DNA of 31,734 bases from DAOPZJ01 sp964587625 (lineage in GTDB: Bacteria; Bacillota; Clostridia; Oscillospirales; JAKOTC01): assembly GCA_964587625.1 (NCBI GenBank), contig CAZPLU010000029.1, positions 1 to 31,734 of the forward strand, read 5' to 3'. Positions 7,505-15,492 of the stretch are shown in pieces. How positions within the stretch are numbered: position 1 is the first letter of the stretch; the number at the start of each line of letters is the position of its first letter. The notes under the pieces were generated by a model, which did no database searches, was not told where the DNA came from, and worked only from the letters and a program-made list of their open reading frames with translations. The translations under genes were made by a program, and so were the position numbers.

Positions 7505-7546
7505 CTCCCGCGTTTTTTACATTGTGCGGGAGGTTTCTTTGTCTTT
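7505..7546 (+). terminator. Terminator of the lipoprotein transcript
   Basis: CTCCCGC (7505-7511) pairs with GCGGGAG (7526-7532) across a 14-nt loop, followed by GTTTCTTTGTCTTT. A second perfect hairpin, AAGGGCGGA (7551-7559) with TCCGCCCTT (7565-7573), lies just beyond, between the converging lipoprotein and rubrerythrin genes. Confidence 0.6.
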
Positions 7547-7582
7547 CGTCAAGGGCGGAGTATATCCGCCCTTAGTGTGTAT

Positions 7583-8245
7583 TTATTTATATTCCGCCCA
7601 CTTTGTTCCCGCCGTGCCGCAGATCGGACACCGGTCGGGCGCTTCGGCTTCTGTCACGTTCCCGCAGACCGGACAAACATAATAAACCGCCGAATCGGCT
7701 GCCGTTCCCGTTCTTTCCAACTTTTCCAGCATCTGCCGAAACAGCTTTTCATGCGCCGCCTCGGCTTTTCCGATCTCGTCAAACGCCTCGGCCGCCGCCG
7801 GATAGTTTTCATCCCCGGCGGTTTTTGCAAACTGCGGATACATCAAAATCGCCTCGTCATTTTCAGCGGCGATGCACGCTTCGAGATTTTCTTCGGTATC
7901 CCCGACGCTCACGCTGCCCGACGGCGGCATTTCAAGCGCTCTGACGCGGTTCGCAAGGGCATACAGCCATTCGATATGGATCCGCTCTCCGGCGGCGGCG
8001 GCGCGAAACAAAAGCGCGGCCTCGGAGTTGCCCTCGTTGTCGGCTTTTTCGGCGTACAGCAGATATTTTTTATTCGCGGTGTTTTCCTCGACCAGCGCCG
8101 TGATCAAATTGTCATAGGTTTTGGGCACCTGAGCCGGTTTCGGCGGCCGCGCCGCGCCGGTGACCGCCCAGATGACGACCGCGCAGGCCGCGAGGGCGGT
8201 CACGACGAGCAGCCCCCTGAAATATTTTTGCGTGAACTTCGACAT
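7583..8245 (-). CDS. rbr: Membrane-anchored, extracytoplasmic rubrerythrin
   Basis: A 220-residue rubrerythrin. A ferritin-like diiron domain (about 43-180) shows the expected acidic helices: A-L-V-E-E-N-T, G-E-R-I-H-I-E-W, A-A-E-N-D-E-A and A-E-A-A-H-E-K. A C-terminal rubredoxin domain follows with C191-P-V-C194 and C206-P-I-C209. Rubrerythrins reduce hydrogen peroxide in anaerobes and normally sit in the cytosol. Here the protein begins with a basic stretch and a hydrophobic segment (residues 11-31) containing L-A-A-C at 18-21, a valid lipobox, so it is either lipidated or held by a signal anchor; both place the enzyme outside. A Pro-rich spacer links anchor to enzyme. AGAGGTGG precedes the ATG. 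I found no convincing promoter or PerR-like box. Confidence 0.9.
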   Translation of the reverse strand: MSKFTQKYFRGLLVVTALAACAVVIWAVTGAARPPKPAQVPKTYDNLITALVEENTANKKYLLYAEKADNEGNSEAALLFRAAAAGERIHIEWLYALANRVRALEMPPSGSVSVGDTEENLEACIAAENDEAILMYPQFAKTAGDENYPAAAEAFDEIGKAEAAHEKLFRQMLEKLERTGTAADSAVYYVCPVCGNVTEAEAPDRCPICGTAGTKWAEYK

Positions 8246-8431
8246 ACGCCCACCTCTTTATATGATTTGATTCATACAAAGCATACGGCGCGTTTTCCCT
8301 CAATATGACAACGCGCGGGAGCGTTCCTCCCCTGTGCGTTGTTTTCATATGTCAAATCACTCGCACTGTCCCCATTTTCATATTTCCTGCGATCGCTTGA
8401 ATACCCGTTTCCGACTTATTTTTACAAAATC

Positions 8432-8461
8432 AAAGGAGCGGCTTTTCAGCCGCTCCTTTTT
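8432..8461 (-). terminator. Terminator after the InlB-repeat surface gene
   Basis: A perfect 11-bp stem, AAAGGAGCGGC (8432-8442) with GCCGCTCCTTT (8449-8459) and a 6-nt loop. On the minus strand it lies 26 bp past the stop of the surface gene and is followed by TTTGATTTTG; on the plus strand it is followed by Ts too, so it may work both ways. Confidence 0.7.
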
Positions 8462-8487
8462 ATTGCCATGCTTACTTGCGCTTATTT

Positions 8488-10305
8488 TCAGCTCATCAGC
8501 ACGTCGGAATCGTCGTCGTCCTCCGCGCGCGGCTTTCTCGGGGTCTTTTTGCGCGACATCAAAATGATCGCGATACCGACCGCGGCCAAGACCGCAACAC
8601 CGATGCCGACCCAGATCAGCGGATTGATATCGGCCTCGTCCGCGCTGCCCGGAACCGCATCCGCGTCGTACAGGGCCGAGGCGATGACAAACGGAGACAG
8701 CGAGGAGAACGGGACATTGGTGCCGGTCAGGTTCGTGCCGACCGTGTACAATTCGATGGTGAACACGGCCACCGTGTCGCTCGAGAGCATAAACGCGCCC
8801 GAGGTCGGAGCGGCGCTGCCGAGCACTTTTGTGATCGCATAGCCGTCCAATTCATAATAGGTCGATGCGGCGATCGGATCGCCCGCGGTCTGCGCGGCGT
8901 ATTTTCCGTCCGCATCCTTTTCAAACAGCAGCGCGGAACCGTTGTTTTGCGCCGCATATTGCGAATAGGGCATCACATGGTATGTGACGACGGCGGTGTC
9001 CTCCGCCAGCGTGACCGGCGTGAACGGGAACCGGATGGTGCCCGAGAAGCCGCCGAGTTCGTCGGGGTTGGTGAGCGAGATGTCATAACCCGCGATGGCG
9101 TTGCCGAGCAGGGTTCTGACAAACAGGTCGGAAGCGGTGTCCGCGGAGAGCCCGACGACCGTCAGCGTCGTATTGTTCAAATACGTCCCGGAGACCATGA
9201 TGCCGGTGGCCGGATCGGTCAGGGTCATGCTCTCGTAAGCGGGCGCCGACACCACCGAGGAGACCACGGAGCTGGTCTTTGAACTGGTTTTCGAGCTCGT
9301 TTTGGAACTTGTTTTGGAGCTCGTGGCGGAGCTCGTCTGAGAACTGGTCTGAGAACTCGGGACCGAGCTCGGCGCCGAGGACGCCGCGGAGCTGGTAACC
9401 GGCTCCCACTGCGCCGAAAGGGAGACATCCTCCGTGATCTTCAGCGTCGGATATTGCTGGGTGAAGCCGGTCGATTTATAGACCCATCCGACGAACTTCA
9501 GCCCCACGGGCGTGAACGGGCAGGGAATGGCATAAACATTGAGTTCGGTGCCGGCGGCATAAACGCCGTATTGCACCGGTTTGAGCTGTGTCCCGTCCGT
9601 GTTGGTGGCAATGCCGCCGTTCAAATAGACGATCCACTCCTTGTTGGCATTCTCGGTCCAGTACGCCTCCGCGTTCATATAGATGTTGCCGTTGCTGTCC
9701 ATGCCCGAGAGAGGGACGTCGTTCAGCGTATAGGTCTGACCCGGCAGATAGAGCTGCCCGTTGAAGAACCAGCCCGCGAAGGTATAGTTGCGGCGCGCGA
9801 GATCGCCTTTTTCGGGGAAGACGAACGTCGCGTTCGGAACCGTCTCGATCGGCGCCGGGAGTGTTCCGGTCACCGGTGTGGGGAAGTTGTCGGAGCCGAC
9901 GGTAAATCCGATGATGACTTTCGGTTTCCGGAAGACGGCATTTGCGATATACCCGCCTTTGAATACCGTCGGACTGAAAGAGGCGCCCGGCGCATAAAAA
10001 GTGCCGTCAATCGTCCAGCCCGCAAAGGTGTATGTAGCCGCATTGGAAGCGCCCAAGGTGTTGACGAGGATCGGCGTGACCTGATCCGCGCCGTACAGCG
10101 TGGTCGGAGTTCCCCAAGAGCCGCCGTTGTAAGTCATCGTCTGCAGAACCGGCGGAATGGAATCGGCGATCTGAACCAAATAGGTGATGTTGTATGGTGT
10201 TCCCAAGGGTGTTGAGGATGTGGCGAACACGGAGGTGCCGAACATCGATACCACCATGATCAGCGCCAGCACCAGTCCGGCGATTTTGGATACGGTTTTC
10301 TTCAT
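8488..10305 (-). CDS. InlB-repeat surface protein with Ser/Thr stalk and membrane anchor
   Basis: A 605-residue cell-surface protein. A signal peptide (1-29, ending S-V-F-A) is followed by three or four repeats of the InlB B / Listeria-Bacteroides type, recognisable by Y-T-F-A-G-W, N-Y-T-F-A-G-W-F and L-K-F-V-G-W. Then comes a low-complexity stalk of S-S-K-T-S-S units (about 305-350), a second beta-rich domain of about 200 residues, one transmembrane helix (about 565-585) and a cytosolic tail that is basic and then acidic (D-D-D-D-S-D). There is no LPxTG motif, so anchoring is by the helix and not by sortase. Repeats of this kind usually mediate adhesion or protein-protein contact; the ligand is unknown. 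It starts 21 bp after zapA with its own AGGGGGA site, so the two may share the zapA promoter. Confidence 0.85.
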   Translation of the reverse strand: MKKTVSKIAGLVLALIMVVSMFGTSVFATSSTPLGTPYNITYLVQIADSIPPVLQTMTYNGGSWGTPTTLYGADQVTPILVNTLGASNAATYTFAGWTIDGTFYAPGASFSPTVFKGGYIANAVFRKPKVIIGFTVGSDNFPTPVTGTLPAPIETVPNATFVFPEKGDLARRNYTFAGWFFNGQLYLPGQTYTLNDVPLSGMDSNGNIYMNAEAYWTENANKEWIVYLNGGIATNTDGTQLKPVQYGVYAAGTELNVYAIPCPFTPVGLKFVGWVYKSTGFTQQYPTLKITEDVSLSAQWEPVTSSAASSAPSSVPSSQTSSQTSSATSSKTSSKTSSKTSSKTSSVVSSVVSAPAYESMTLTDPATGIMVSGTYLNNTTLTVVGLSADTASDLFVRTLLGNAIAGYDISLTNPDELGGFSGTIRFPFTPVTLAEDTAVVTYHVMPYSQYAAQNNGSALLFEKDADGKYAAQTAGDPIAASTYYELDGYAITKVLGSAAPTSGAFMLSSDTVAVFTIELYTVGTNLTGTNVPFSSLSPFVIASALYDADAVPGSADEADINPLIWVGIGVAVLAAVGIAIILMSRKKTPRKPRAEDDDDSDVLMS

Positions 10306-10326
10306 TGCGTGTTTCCCCCTGTCTTT

Positions 10327-10665
10327 TCAGCGATTTTTCAAGATGTCCAATTCCGCGCGCAGCCGATCGTTTTCCCGTTTACAGTCCTCCGCCGCGCAGC
10401 GGTATTTGTTGACATCTTCCAAATAGGTCTTGAGCAGACCGCGCAGGTTGTCCGCGGCGTCATTCGCTTTTTTGACACTGTCCATAGAGTCGAGCGAAAT
10501 CAGCGCCATCGCCTGTGCCAAGGTCATGTTGGGGTTGGAGTTCAGCATGGCGGTCAGACGGGAATCCAGTTCGCCCGCAAGCGCTTTCGCGTATTGCGTC
10601 GTGTCGTTGGTCGTCAAATTCAAAACCAACGGTCCGATCTTCAGCGTCACCTTATTGTTCTCCAA
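10327..10665 (-). CDS. zapA: Cell division protein ZapA
   Basis: A protein of about 112 residues with the ZapA plan: a short beta-rich head (N-K-V-T-L-K-I-G), the A-K-x-L-A-x-E-L-D stretch, a helix with the alanine-rich M-T-L-A-Q-A-M-A-L-I segment and a C-terminal coiled coil (K-R-E-N-D-R-L-R-A-E-L). ZapA binds FtsZ at midcell and bundles its filaments. The start is uncertain. I prefer TTG 10665, because AGGTGG sits eight bases before it and the family begins with residues like E-N-N-K-V; GTG codons at 10674 and 10677 overlap the binding site. A strong promoter lies at 10692-10720. It leads a two-gene unit with the InlB-repeat protein. Confidence 0.85.
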   Translation of the reverse strand: MENNKVTLKIGPLVLNLTTNDTTQYAKALAGELDSRLTAMLNSNPNMTLAQAMALISLDSMDSVKKANDAADNLRGLLKTYLEDVNKYRCAAEDCKRENDRLRAELDILKNR

Positions 10666-10691
10666 AATTAACACCACCTTCTCAATGACCC

Positions 10692-10720
10692 ATTATATCA
10701 CAACTTTTGTCTGATTACAA
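10692..10720 (-). promoter_or_regulatory. Promoter of zapA and the surface-protein gene
   Basis: On the minus strand TTGTAA (10715-10720), 17 bp, TATAAT (10692-10697). The start site would be about 20 bp before the zapA start codon. Confidence 0.65.
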
Positions 10721-10778
10721 CTCTAAATTTTCCCTGCGCGACCGCTTTTTAACGCGTTTTCACCGCCCGTAAACCGTC

Positions 10779-13700
10779 TCAGCGCTTTGGGCGAACCCTG
10801 AGCGTCACGATTTCGAAATTGCTCACGCCGACCTTGACTTTCCCGTCTTTGACAACCAGCGTCCGGATCTCGTTTTCAAGCAGATCACACAGCGCGGCGC
10901 TTTCGACTTCGAACCCGAATCTCAGCGTCGCCGCGCAGCGTTTTCCGAAGCTCTCATACATCCGAACGATCACGCCGTCTCCGTCCTCCGCCTTTTTGAC
11001 CGTTTCGACGACCACATTCCTGCTGTCGCACGAGACCGCCGAAAAACTCTCGGCCAACGCCCCCGTCTGCTTTCCGACCTTGACCGCTTCAAACGGGCAG
11101 TTGAGCAGATAGGCCTGTTTGATCGTGCCGGTGTTGCGGAAATTGCTCACATGCGGCAGCAGCGCGTAGGTGAATTCATGGTGTCCCTTGTCGGCGTGGG
11201 GATTGGGGCTTGTCGCGCACTTGAGCAGCGTCAGCTTCAGGGTGCTGCCCTCGGCGCTGTGGCCGTATTTGCAATCGTTCAAGAGCGAGACGCCGTAGCC
11301 CACCTCGCCGATGTCGGCCCACTTGTGCGCGCAGACCTCGAATCTGGCCTGGTCCCAGCTCGTGTTCTCATGGGTCGGGCGCTGCAGATGTCCGAATTGA
11401 ATCTCATAAGTCGCCTTGTCGGTCAGCACGTCGATCGGGAAAGCGGCCTTGACCAGCAGATGTTCCTCGTTCCAGTCCGTCACGGTCTCGAAGTCGATGC
11501 GCGGATTGTCCGAATACAGCCAAATGTTTTGTGCTATCGTAGAGGTCAGAACGCGCTTCTTGACGTAAAATCCGGCGCGGCAGCCGTCAAAAATCTGCTT
11601 GATCTCAAGCACCTCGTCCGGTCTGCGCATCTTCTGCTTATAGTAATCGCTGATCTCCCAAGCGTCGTATTGGCGCGGCAGATCCTCGAAAATCTGAATC
11701 TCGTTGCCGACCTCCCCGCGCTTGAACACGTCGCGCTTATTTTTCTTGTCATACAGCCGGGAGATGTTGCCGCCGATGTCAACGGTCATTTTATAAAATC
11801 TGTTCTCCGCGGTGCGCCCGTCCAACTTGACCGCGCAGTTGAAATCGGGCTCGGTCACCTTCCAGCCGTGTGCCGGAATGGCTTTGACGCCGCCGGTTTT
11901 GCCGTCGACCTTGACTTCGCCGTCGCTTGTGAATCCGGTCGGGTTGAAAACCGCGACGCCGCCCCCGGTGCCGATGTTGGCGGCGATACGCGCCTTGGCG
12001 TCCCCGGCGATCTTTTCGCCCCTCTCCCGGATCTGGGCATATTGTCTGTCGCTGTCCTCATAGACCTCGAAAATCGAAGAACCGGGGATGATGTCGTGGA
12101 ATTGGTTCAGCAAGATCGTCCGCCAGCCGTCGGCGAGGGCCTTTTGCGGATATTCGCCGCCCAACAGCAGCTCGTCGGTCAGGGCAAGCGTCTCGGCCTT
12201 TTGATATAAGAACTCGCTCTTGCGGTTGTTTTTCTTGTTCTTGGCGATCGAGGTGTAGGTGCCGCGGTGGAATTCGAGATAGAGTTCGCCCACCCAGAGC
12301 GGAAACCGCTTGAGTTCTTTCGCGTTCTTGTCAAAATTCTTTTTCGCGGTCTCGATCGCCTCTCCCGCAAAACTCATCTCGGTTTTCGGAAGACCCGGCA
12401 GGCCGTGAGAGAGCCGCCGCTGGGTCTCGAGCATCTGTTTGGTCGGACCGCCGCCGCCGTCGCCGTAGCCGAATGTCGTCAGCGTGCGGTTGTTAAAGGC
12501 CTTTTGCTGATACCGCTCCCAGGTGCCCAACACCTGCCCCGCGGTCATCATGCCGTTGTAGGTGCAGGCGATGTCATTTTTGCGCGGCACCGGGCGGTCC
12601 TGCGTTGTCACGAAGAACGAAAACACCCTGCTGCCGTCGATGCCCTGCCAATAAAACGAGTCATATGGCAGCATATTGCGTTCGTTCCAGGCGATCTTGG
12701 TCGTCATAAAACTCTCGACGCCGCTCTTTTTCATGATCTGGGGCAGCGCCGCGCTGTAGCCGAAGACGTCGGGCAGCCATAACACCTTGCTGTCGACGCC
12801 GAATTCCTCTCTCATAAACCGCTTGCCGTAAACCATCTGGCGCACCAGCGATTCGCCGCTGACCAAATTGGTGTCCATCTCCAGCCAGGTCGCGCCCTCG
12901 ACCTCCCAGCGCCCCTCCTTGACCAGCTGCCTGATCTCCTCATACAGCTCGGGCGCCTGTTCCTTGACGAATTGATACAGCTGCGGCTGAGACGACATGA
13001 ATTTATATTCGGGGTATTGTTTCATCAGGTTGACCACCGTCGCGAAGCTGCGCTGTGTCTTTTCGACGGTCTGGCGCAGCGGCCACAGCCACGCCACGTC
13101 GATGTGCGTGTGTCCGATCGCGGCGACGACCGCGTCGCTTTTGCCGCACAGCCCCTTGTAAAAGCCCTTGTCGAGCTGTCCGCGCGCCGCGGCGATCGAG
13201 GCGTAATACATCGCGCTCTTGGGTTGGCTCAGATCGATCAGATTTACCGCGAGTTCCAACTGTTTGAGCGTGCTGATATGCACCTCGCTCTTGGGGTCGA
13301 AACAGTCCAGCGAGGAAAGCGGCACATACAGGTCATAATACATCGCCTCGGACGCGAGGTCGATGCCCTTGTATTTGGCCGAAAAATCAAATTTGGCGTC
13401 CTGCATGCTCGAATATACATATAATAAAAGCTCGACCGCGGCTCCGCTCTTGAGCAGCACTTCGGTGTGATTGACGTCGACGCCCTGCGCCATATGCCCG
13501 TCCAAATAGACGATCATCTGGGGATTCATCGCGTTCCAACCGCTCGTGCTTGTCAGCAGCTCCAACACCACCTGCTTGCTCTCACCGACTTTGGGCGCCT
13601 TCAGCTTTGCGCGCATCCACCAGTGCTTATCGCGGCCGCCCAACCGGTCTTTTTCCGAAAAAAACGGTTTCCAGCCGGATTTCGGCGGTTCGTTGCTCTG

Positions 13701-13811
13701 TTTATAGTCGCTCTCGACAAACTCCAAGCCCTCGACCGCCCCCAAATCCTCATAGGCGTATTTCTTGAGCTGTTCGCAGGTCACCCTGATCTTGTCCTTG
13801 ATAAAATCCAT
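10779..13811 (-). CDS. Glycoside hydrolase family 38 alpha-mannosidase
   Basis: A 1010-residue enzyme of family GH38, which releases mannose from alpha-mannosides by a retaining, zinc-dependent mechanism. An N-terminal beta domain (about 1-225) is followed by the catalytic domain with H-T-H-I-D-V-A-W at 234-241 (zinc ligands) and W-L-P-D-V-F-G-Y at 345-352, in which D348 is the expected nucleophile. The Q-F-H-D-I-I-P-G motif near 575 holds the last zinc ligand. The beta-sandwich middle and C-terminal domains fill the rest, and the length is typical of the long bacterial type. There is no signal peptide, so it acts in the cytosol on imported oligosaccharides. TAAGGAG precedes the ATG by eight bases. 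It is monocistronic under the promoter at 13977-14005; no transporter or regulator lies beside it. Confidence 0.93.
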   Translation of the reverse strand: MDFIKDKIRVTCEQLKKYAYEDLGAVEGLEFVESDYKQSNEPPKSGWKPFFSEKDRLGGRDKHWWMRAKLKAPKVGESKQVVLELLTSTSGWNAMNPQMIVYLDGHMAQGVDVNHTEVLLKSGAAVELLLYVYSSMQDAKFDFSAKYKGIDLASEAMYYDLYVPLSSLDCFDPKSEVHISTLKQLELAVNLIDLSQPKSAMYYASIAAARGQLDKGFYKGLCGKSDAVVAAIGHTHIDVAWLWPLRQTVEKTQRSFATVVNLMKQYPEYKFMSSQPQLYQFVKEQAPELYEEIRQLVKEGRWEVEGATWLEMDTNLVSGESLVRQMVYGKRFMREEFGVDSKVLWLPDVFGYSAALPQIMKKSGVESFMTTKIAWNERNMLPYDSFYWQGIDGSRVFSFFVTTQDRPVPRKNDIACTYNGMMTAGQVLGTWERYQQKAFNNRTLTTFGYGDGGGGPTKQMLETQRRLSHGLPGLPKTEMSFAGEAIETAKKNFDKNAKELKRFPLWVGELYLEFHRGTYTSIAKNKKNNRKSEFLYQKAETLALTDELLLGGEYPQKALADGWRTILLNQFHDIIPGSSIFEVYEDSDRQYAQIRERGEKIAGDAKARIAANIGTGGGVAVFNPTGFTSDGEVKVDGKTGGVKAIPAHGWKVTEPDFNCAVKLDGRTAENRFYKMTVDIGGNISRLYDKKNKRDVFKRGEVGNEIQIFEDLPRQYDAWEISDYYKQKMRRPDEVLEIKQIFDGCRAGFYVKKRVLTSTIAQNIWLYSDNPRIDFETVTDWNEEHLLVKAAFPIDVLTDKATYEIQFGHLQRPTHENTSWDQARFEVCAHKWADIGEVGYGVSLLNDCKYGHSAEGSTLKLTLLKCATSPNPHADKGHHEFTYALLPHVSNFRNTGTIKQAYLLNCPFEAVKVGKQTGALAESFSAVSCDSRNVVVETVKKAEDGDGVIVRMYESFGKRCAATLRFGFEVESAALCDLLENEIRTLVVKDGKVKVGVSNFEIVTLRVRPKR

Positions 13812-13976
13812 GTGATTTCTCCTTAAAAATTTTTACAATCCGTCCTTTGCTTGATCCGTGCGATCCCGCCGTCATCGCGTACCCCGCGGCACTCATAACC
13901 CCGCCCGCATCGGTGTTCGCTCATCGGCTCGCGGCGATTCCTCAAATTACCGCTCTCCTTAGGCATCTTGATACAC

Positions 13977-14005
13977 ATTATAACAACGGATAAAAAAATT
14001 GGCAA
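13977..14005 (-). promoter_or_regulatory. Promoter of the alpha-mannosidase gene
   Basis: On the minus strand TTGCCA (14000-14005), 17 bp, TATAAT (13977-13982). The leader to the ATG is about 160 nt and contains a short open frame with several Cys and Arg residues that I do not regard as coding. Confidence 0.6.
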
Positions 14006-14066
14006 TACAATTTTGCCGAAAGGTGCGCTTTTTTCGAAAATACCGCCGCAGCCGGTTCCCGGGATA

Positions 14067-14095
14067 TTGCGCCGCCGGAGCCGTTGTGCTATAAT
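14067..14095 (+). promoter_or_regulatory. tRNA-Arg promoter
   Basis: TTGCGC (14067-14072), 17 bp, TATAAT (14090-14095), with the tRNA starting 12 bp after the -10 box. Confidence 0.75.
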
Positions 14096-14106
14096 GACGG
14101 TTGTCT

Positions 14107-14183
14107 CTGCCCGTAGCTCAGCTGGATAGAGTGTTGGACTCCGACTCCAAAGGTCATGGGTTCGAATCCCATCGGGCAGGCCA
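14107..14183 (+). tRNA. tRNA-Arg (anticodon CCG)
   Basis: A complete 77-nt cloverleaf with encoded CCA. The acceptor stem CTGCCCG pairs perfectly with CGGGCAG; the D-stem is GCTC/GAGT; the anticodon stem TTGGA/TCCAA encloses the loop C-T-C-C-G-A-C with anticodon CCG, which reads CGG; the T-arm is ATGGG-TTCGAAT-CCCAT. The discriminator is G, followed by CCA at 14181-14183. No integrase gene or duplicated 3' end is visible nearby, so it does not look like a used attachment site. Confidence 0.96.
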
Positions 14184-14185
14184 AA

Positions 14186-14218
14186 ACGAAAAGGCGTTTT
14201 GCTTGCGCAAAACGCCTT
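14186..14218 (-). terminator. Hairpin between the surface locus and the tRNA, minus-strand terminator
   Basis: AAGGCGTTTTGC (14191-14202) pairs with GCAAAACGCCTT (14207-14218) around a 4-nt loop. On the minus strand the stem is followed by TTTTCGTTTT, a good T run, so it would stop transcripts coming from the surface locus before they cross the tRNA. On the plus strand it lacks a T run. Confidence 0.55.
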
Positions 14219-14351
14219 CAGACCGAAGAAAAGCCCCCGCGGGACAATATCAATTGTTTTTTCGGCGACATGCGCGGCGGAAAAACACCTTGACCCGCGC
14301 ACCGGGCGCGAACCCGGGGGTCACATAGTTGGTATCGGATACCCCCCATGA

Positions 14352-14425
14352 AGCGCGAAGACCTTTGTCTTCGCGCTCAAAAAGGTCTTCGCGCTCAAAG
14401 GCGTTTCTTGCAAGAAACGCCTTTT
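14352..14425 (+). terminator. Second hairpin pair downstream of the tRNA
   Basis: First a perfect 11-bp stem, AGCGCGAAGAC (14352-14362) with GTCTTCGCGCT (14367-14377). Then a 28-bp perfect palindrome at 14397-14424 whose arms share the AAGGCGTTT wording of the hairpin at 14191; on the plus strand its stem runs into TTTTCATCTT. The palindrome is a plausible plus-strand terminator. The rest of 14219-14549 holds no gene I can support. Confidence 0.4.
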
Positions 14426-14549
14426 CATCTTGTGTGTCGGAATCCCGGCACGTCATATCGGCATGAACCGATCCGGCTTTTTGCAACCGGCAACGCCCCG
14501 ACAGCCGTTATCGTTCCCCGTGTGTCGGCCGTATTTTCAGTTTCATGAT

Positions 14550-15341
14550 TCAACGCTCGGTGTTTTTCCGTTTCCGAATGCGCGCCGCAACCAAGTACAG
14601 CACCGTCATCAGCAGCGCTGTTGCCAAAGCCGGCAGGCCTATTGTTGCAACCGTACCCATATCGGGCGGCTGCCCGGGCTGTGGCTGCGTAACCGACGAG
14701 GTCTGTGAAGACGCCGGCGGCTTCGATGTTTTTGACGGCGTGGACGCTTTTGACGCCGCCGACGGGCTTGATGAAGCAGTCACCTGCGACGAAGCCGGTT
14801 CGCTCGGAGCATCCGGTTCGCTCGGCGTGCTTTGCTCCTGCCCTTTTCCGACCCGTACAAAAACCGGCGTGGTCCCCTCCCACACGGTGATTCCATCCGG
14901 ATGGGAGGTGATCCGGAACCGCAAAATCGCTCGATAGGTTCCCGGAGCCGCGCTTTGCAACGCATCGGGATCGACTCGAATGAATGCGCCGTAACTTTGC
15001 CCGATATTCGTTTCGTCCAACGCTTGGGGCGGGCTGAACACCGCCTGATAGGGCAGTGTCTGCCCGGGCCGGTTCAGATTGAACATGGTTTCGGGAATCA
15101 GCGACAACGTCAGCCATTCGCCGTCCTCCAAAAACAAGTCGTTGACTTCAAAAACGCCCAAATCCGCCTGCGTCTGCGGATAATCGATTTCCGCACCCGC
15201 CGGCGCCGAAAAGATATATACGGGCTCCGCCCGCGCGCCGACCTGCGTGCCGAGCGAAGACGGGGGGCTCGCGGCTGCGAGCGTATTCGGGCATAACATC
15301 AGAGTGATCACGACCACAATCATCGACAAGCGTTTTTTCAC
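14550..15341 (-). CDS. Membrane-anchored surface protein with WxL-like beta domain
   Basis: A 263-residue surface protein: signal peptide (1-23), a beta-rich ectodomain (about 35-160), a Ser/Pro/Thr stalk (about 170-220), one transmembrane helix (about 230-252) and a basic R-K-R-K tail. The ectodomain lines up by eye with the C-terminal domains of the two beta-helix proteins upstream: F-E-V-N-D-L-F-L-E-D-G against F-D-V-K-V-E-N-A-F-I-K-G, T-L-P-Y-Q against E-L-P-Y-T-L, and A-P-G-T-Y-R-A-I-L-R-F-R-I against A-P-G-S-Y-K-G-F-M-T-F-S-V. P-P-D-M-G before the helix sits where a sorting motif would, but is not LPxTG. The plan is that of the DUF916-type anchors of WxL loci, which is inference. The start is a GTG with AGGAGG six bases upstream. 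Last gene of the surface locus. Confidence 0.75.
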   Translation of the reverse strand: MKKRLSMIVVVITLMLCPNTLAAASPPSSLGTQVGARAEPVYIFSAPAGAEIDYPQTQADLGVFEVNDLFLEDGEWLTLSLIPETMFNLNRPGQTLPYQAVFSPPQALDETNIGQSYGAFIRVDPDALQSAAPGTYRAILRFRITSHPDGITVWEGTTPVFVRVGKGQEQSTPSEPDAPSEPASSQVTASSSPSAASKASTPSKTSKPPASSQTSSVTQPQPGQPPDMGTVATIGLPALATALLMTVLYLVAARIRKRKNTER

Positions 15342-15492
15342 ATCGCTCCTCCTCTGTGCGTTTTTCGCCCGCGTTCGGGCGCGTATCGGTGAACGGATTC
15401 AATTTCGCGACAATCCTGCGGGGAAACCGCCGCAGGACTGTCCGAAATTTTATTGTTCGTTTTGCGCCCGCTTTCCGTGCGCGGTGCGTTTT

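Noticed and set aside
11151..12209. 352-codon plus-strand open frame opposite the alpha-mannosidase
   Set aside because: Lies wholly inside a gene with all catalytic motifs on the other strand and has no recognisable protein features.
13823..13970. Small Cys/Arg-rich peptide gene in the leader of the alpha-mannosidase
   Set aside because: Weak start context, no conserved pattern; more simply part of the untranslated leader.
14107..14430. Integration site at the tRNA-Arg 3' end
   Set aside because: No integrase, no repeated 3' end of the tRNA and no phage genes; the repeats nearby are terminator hairpins.
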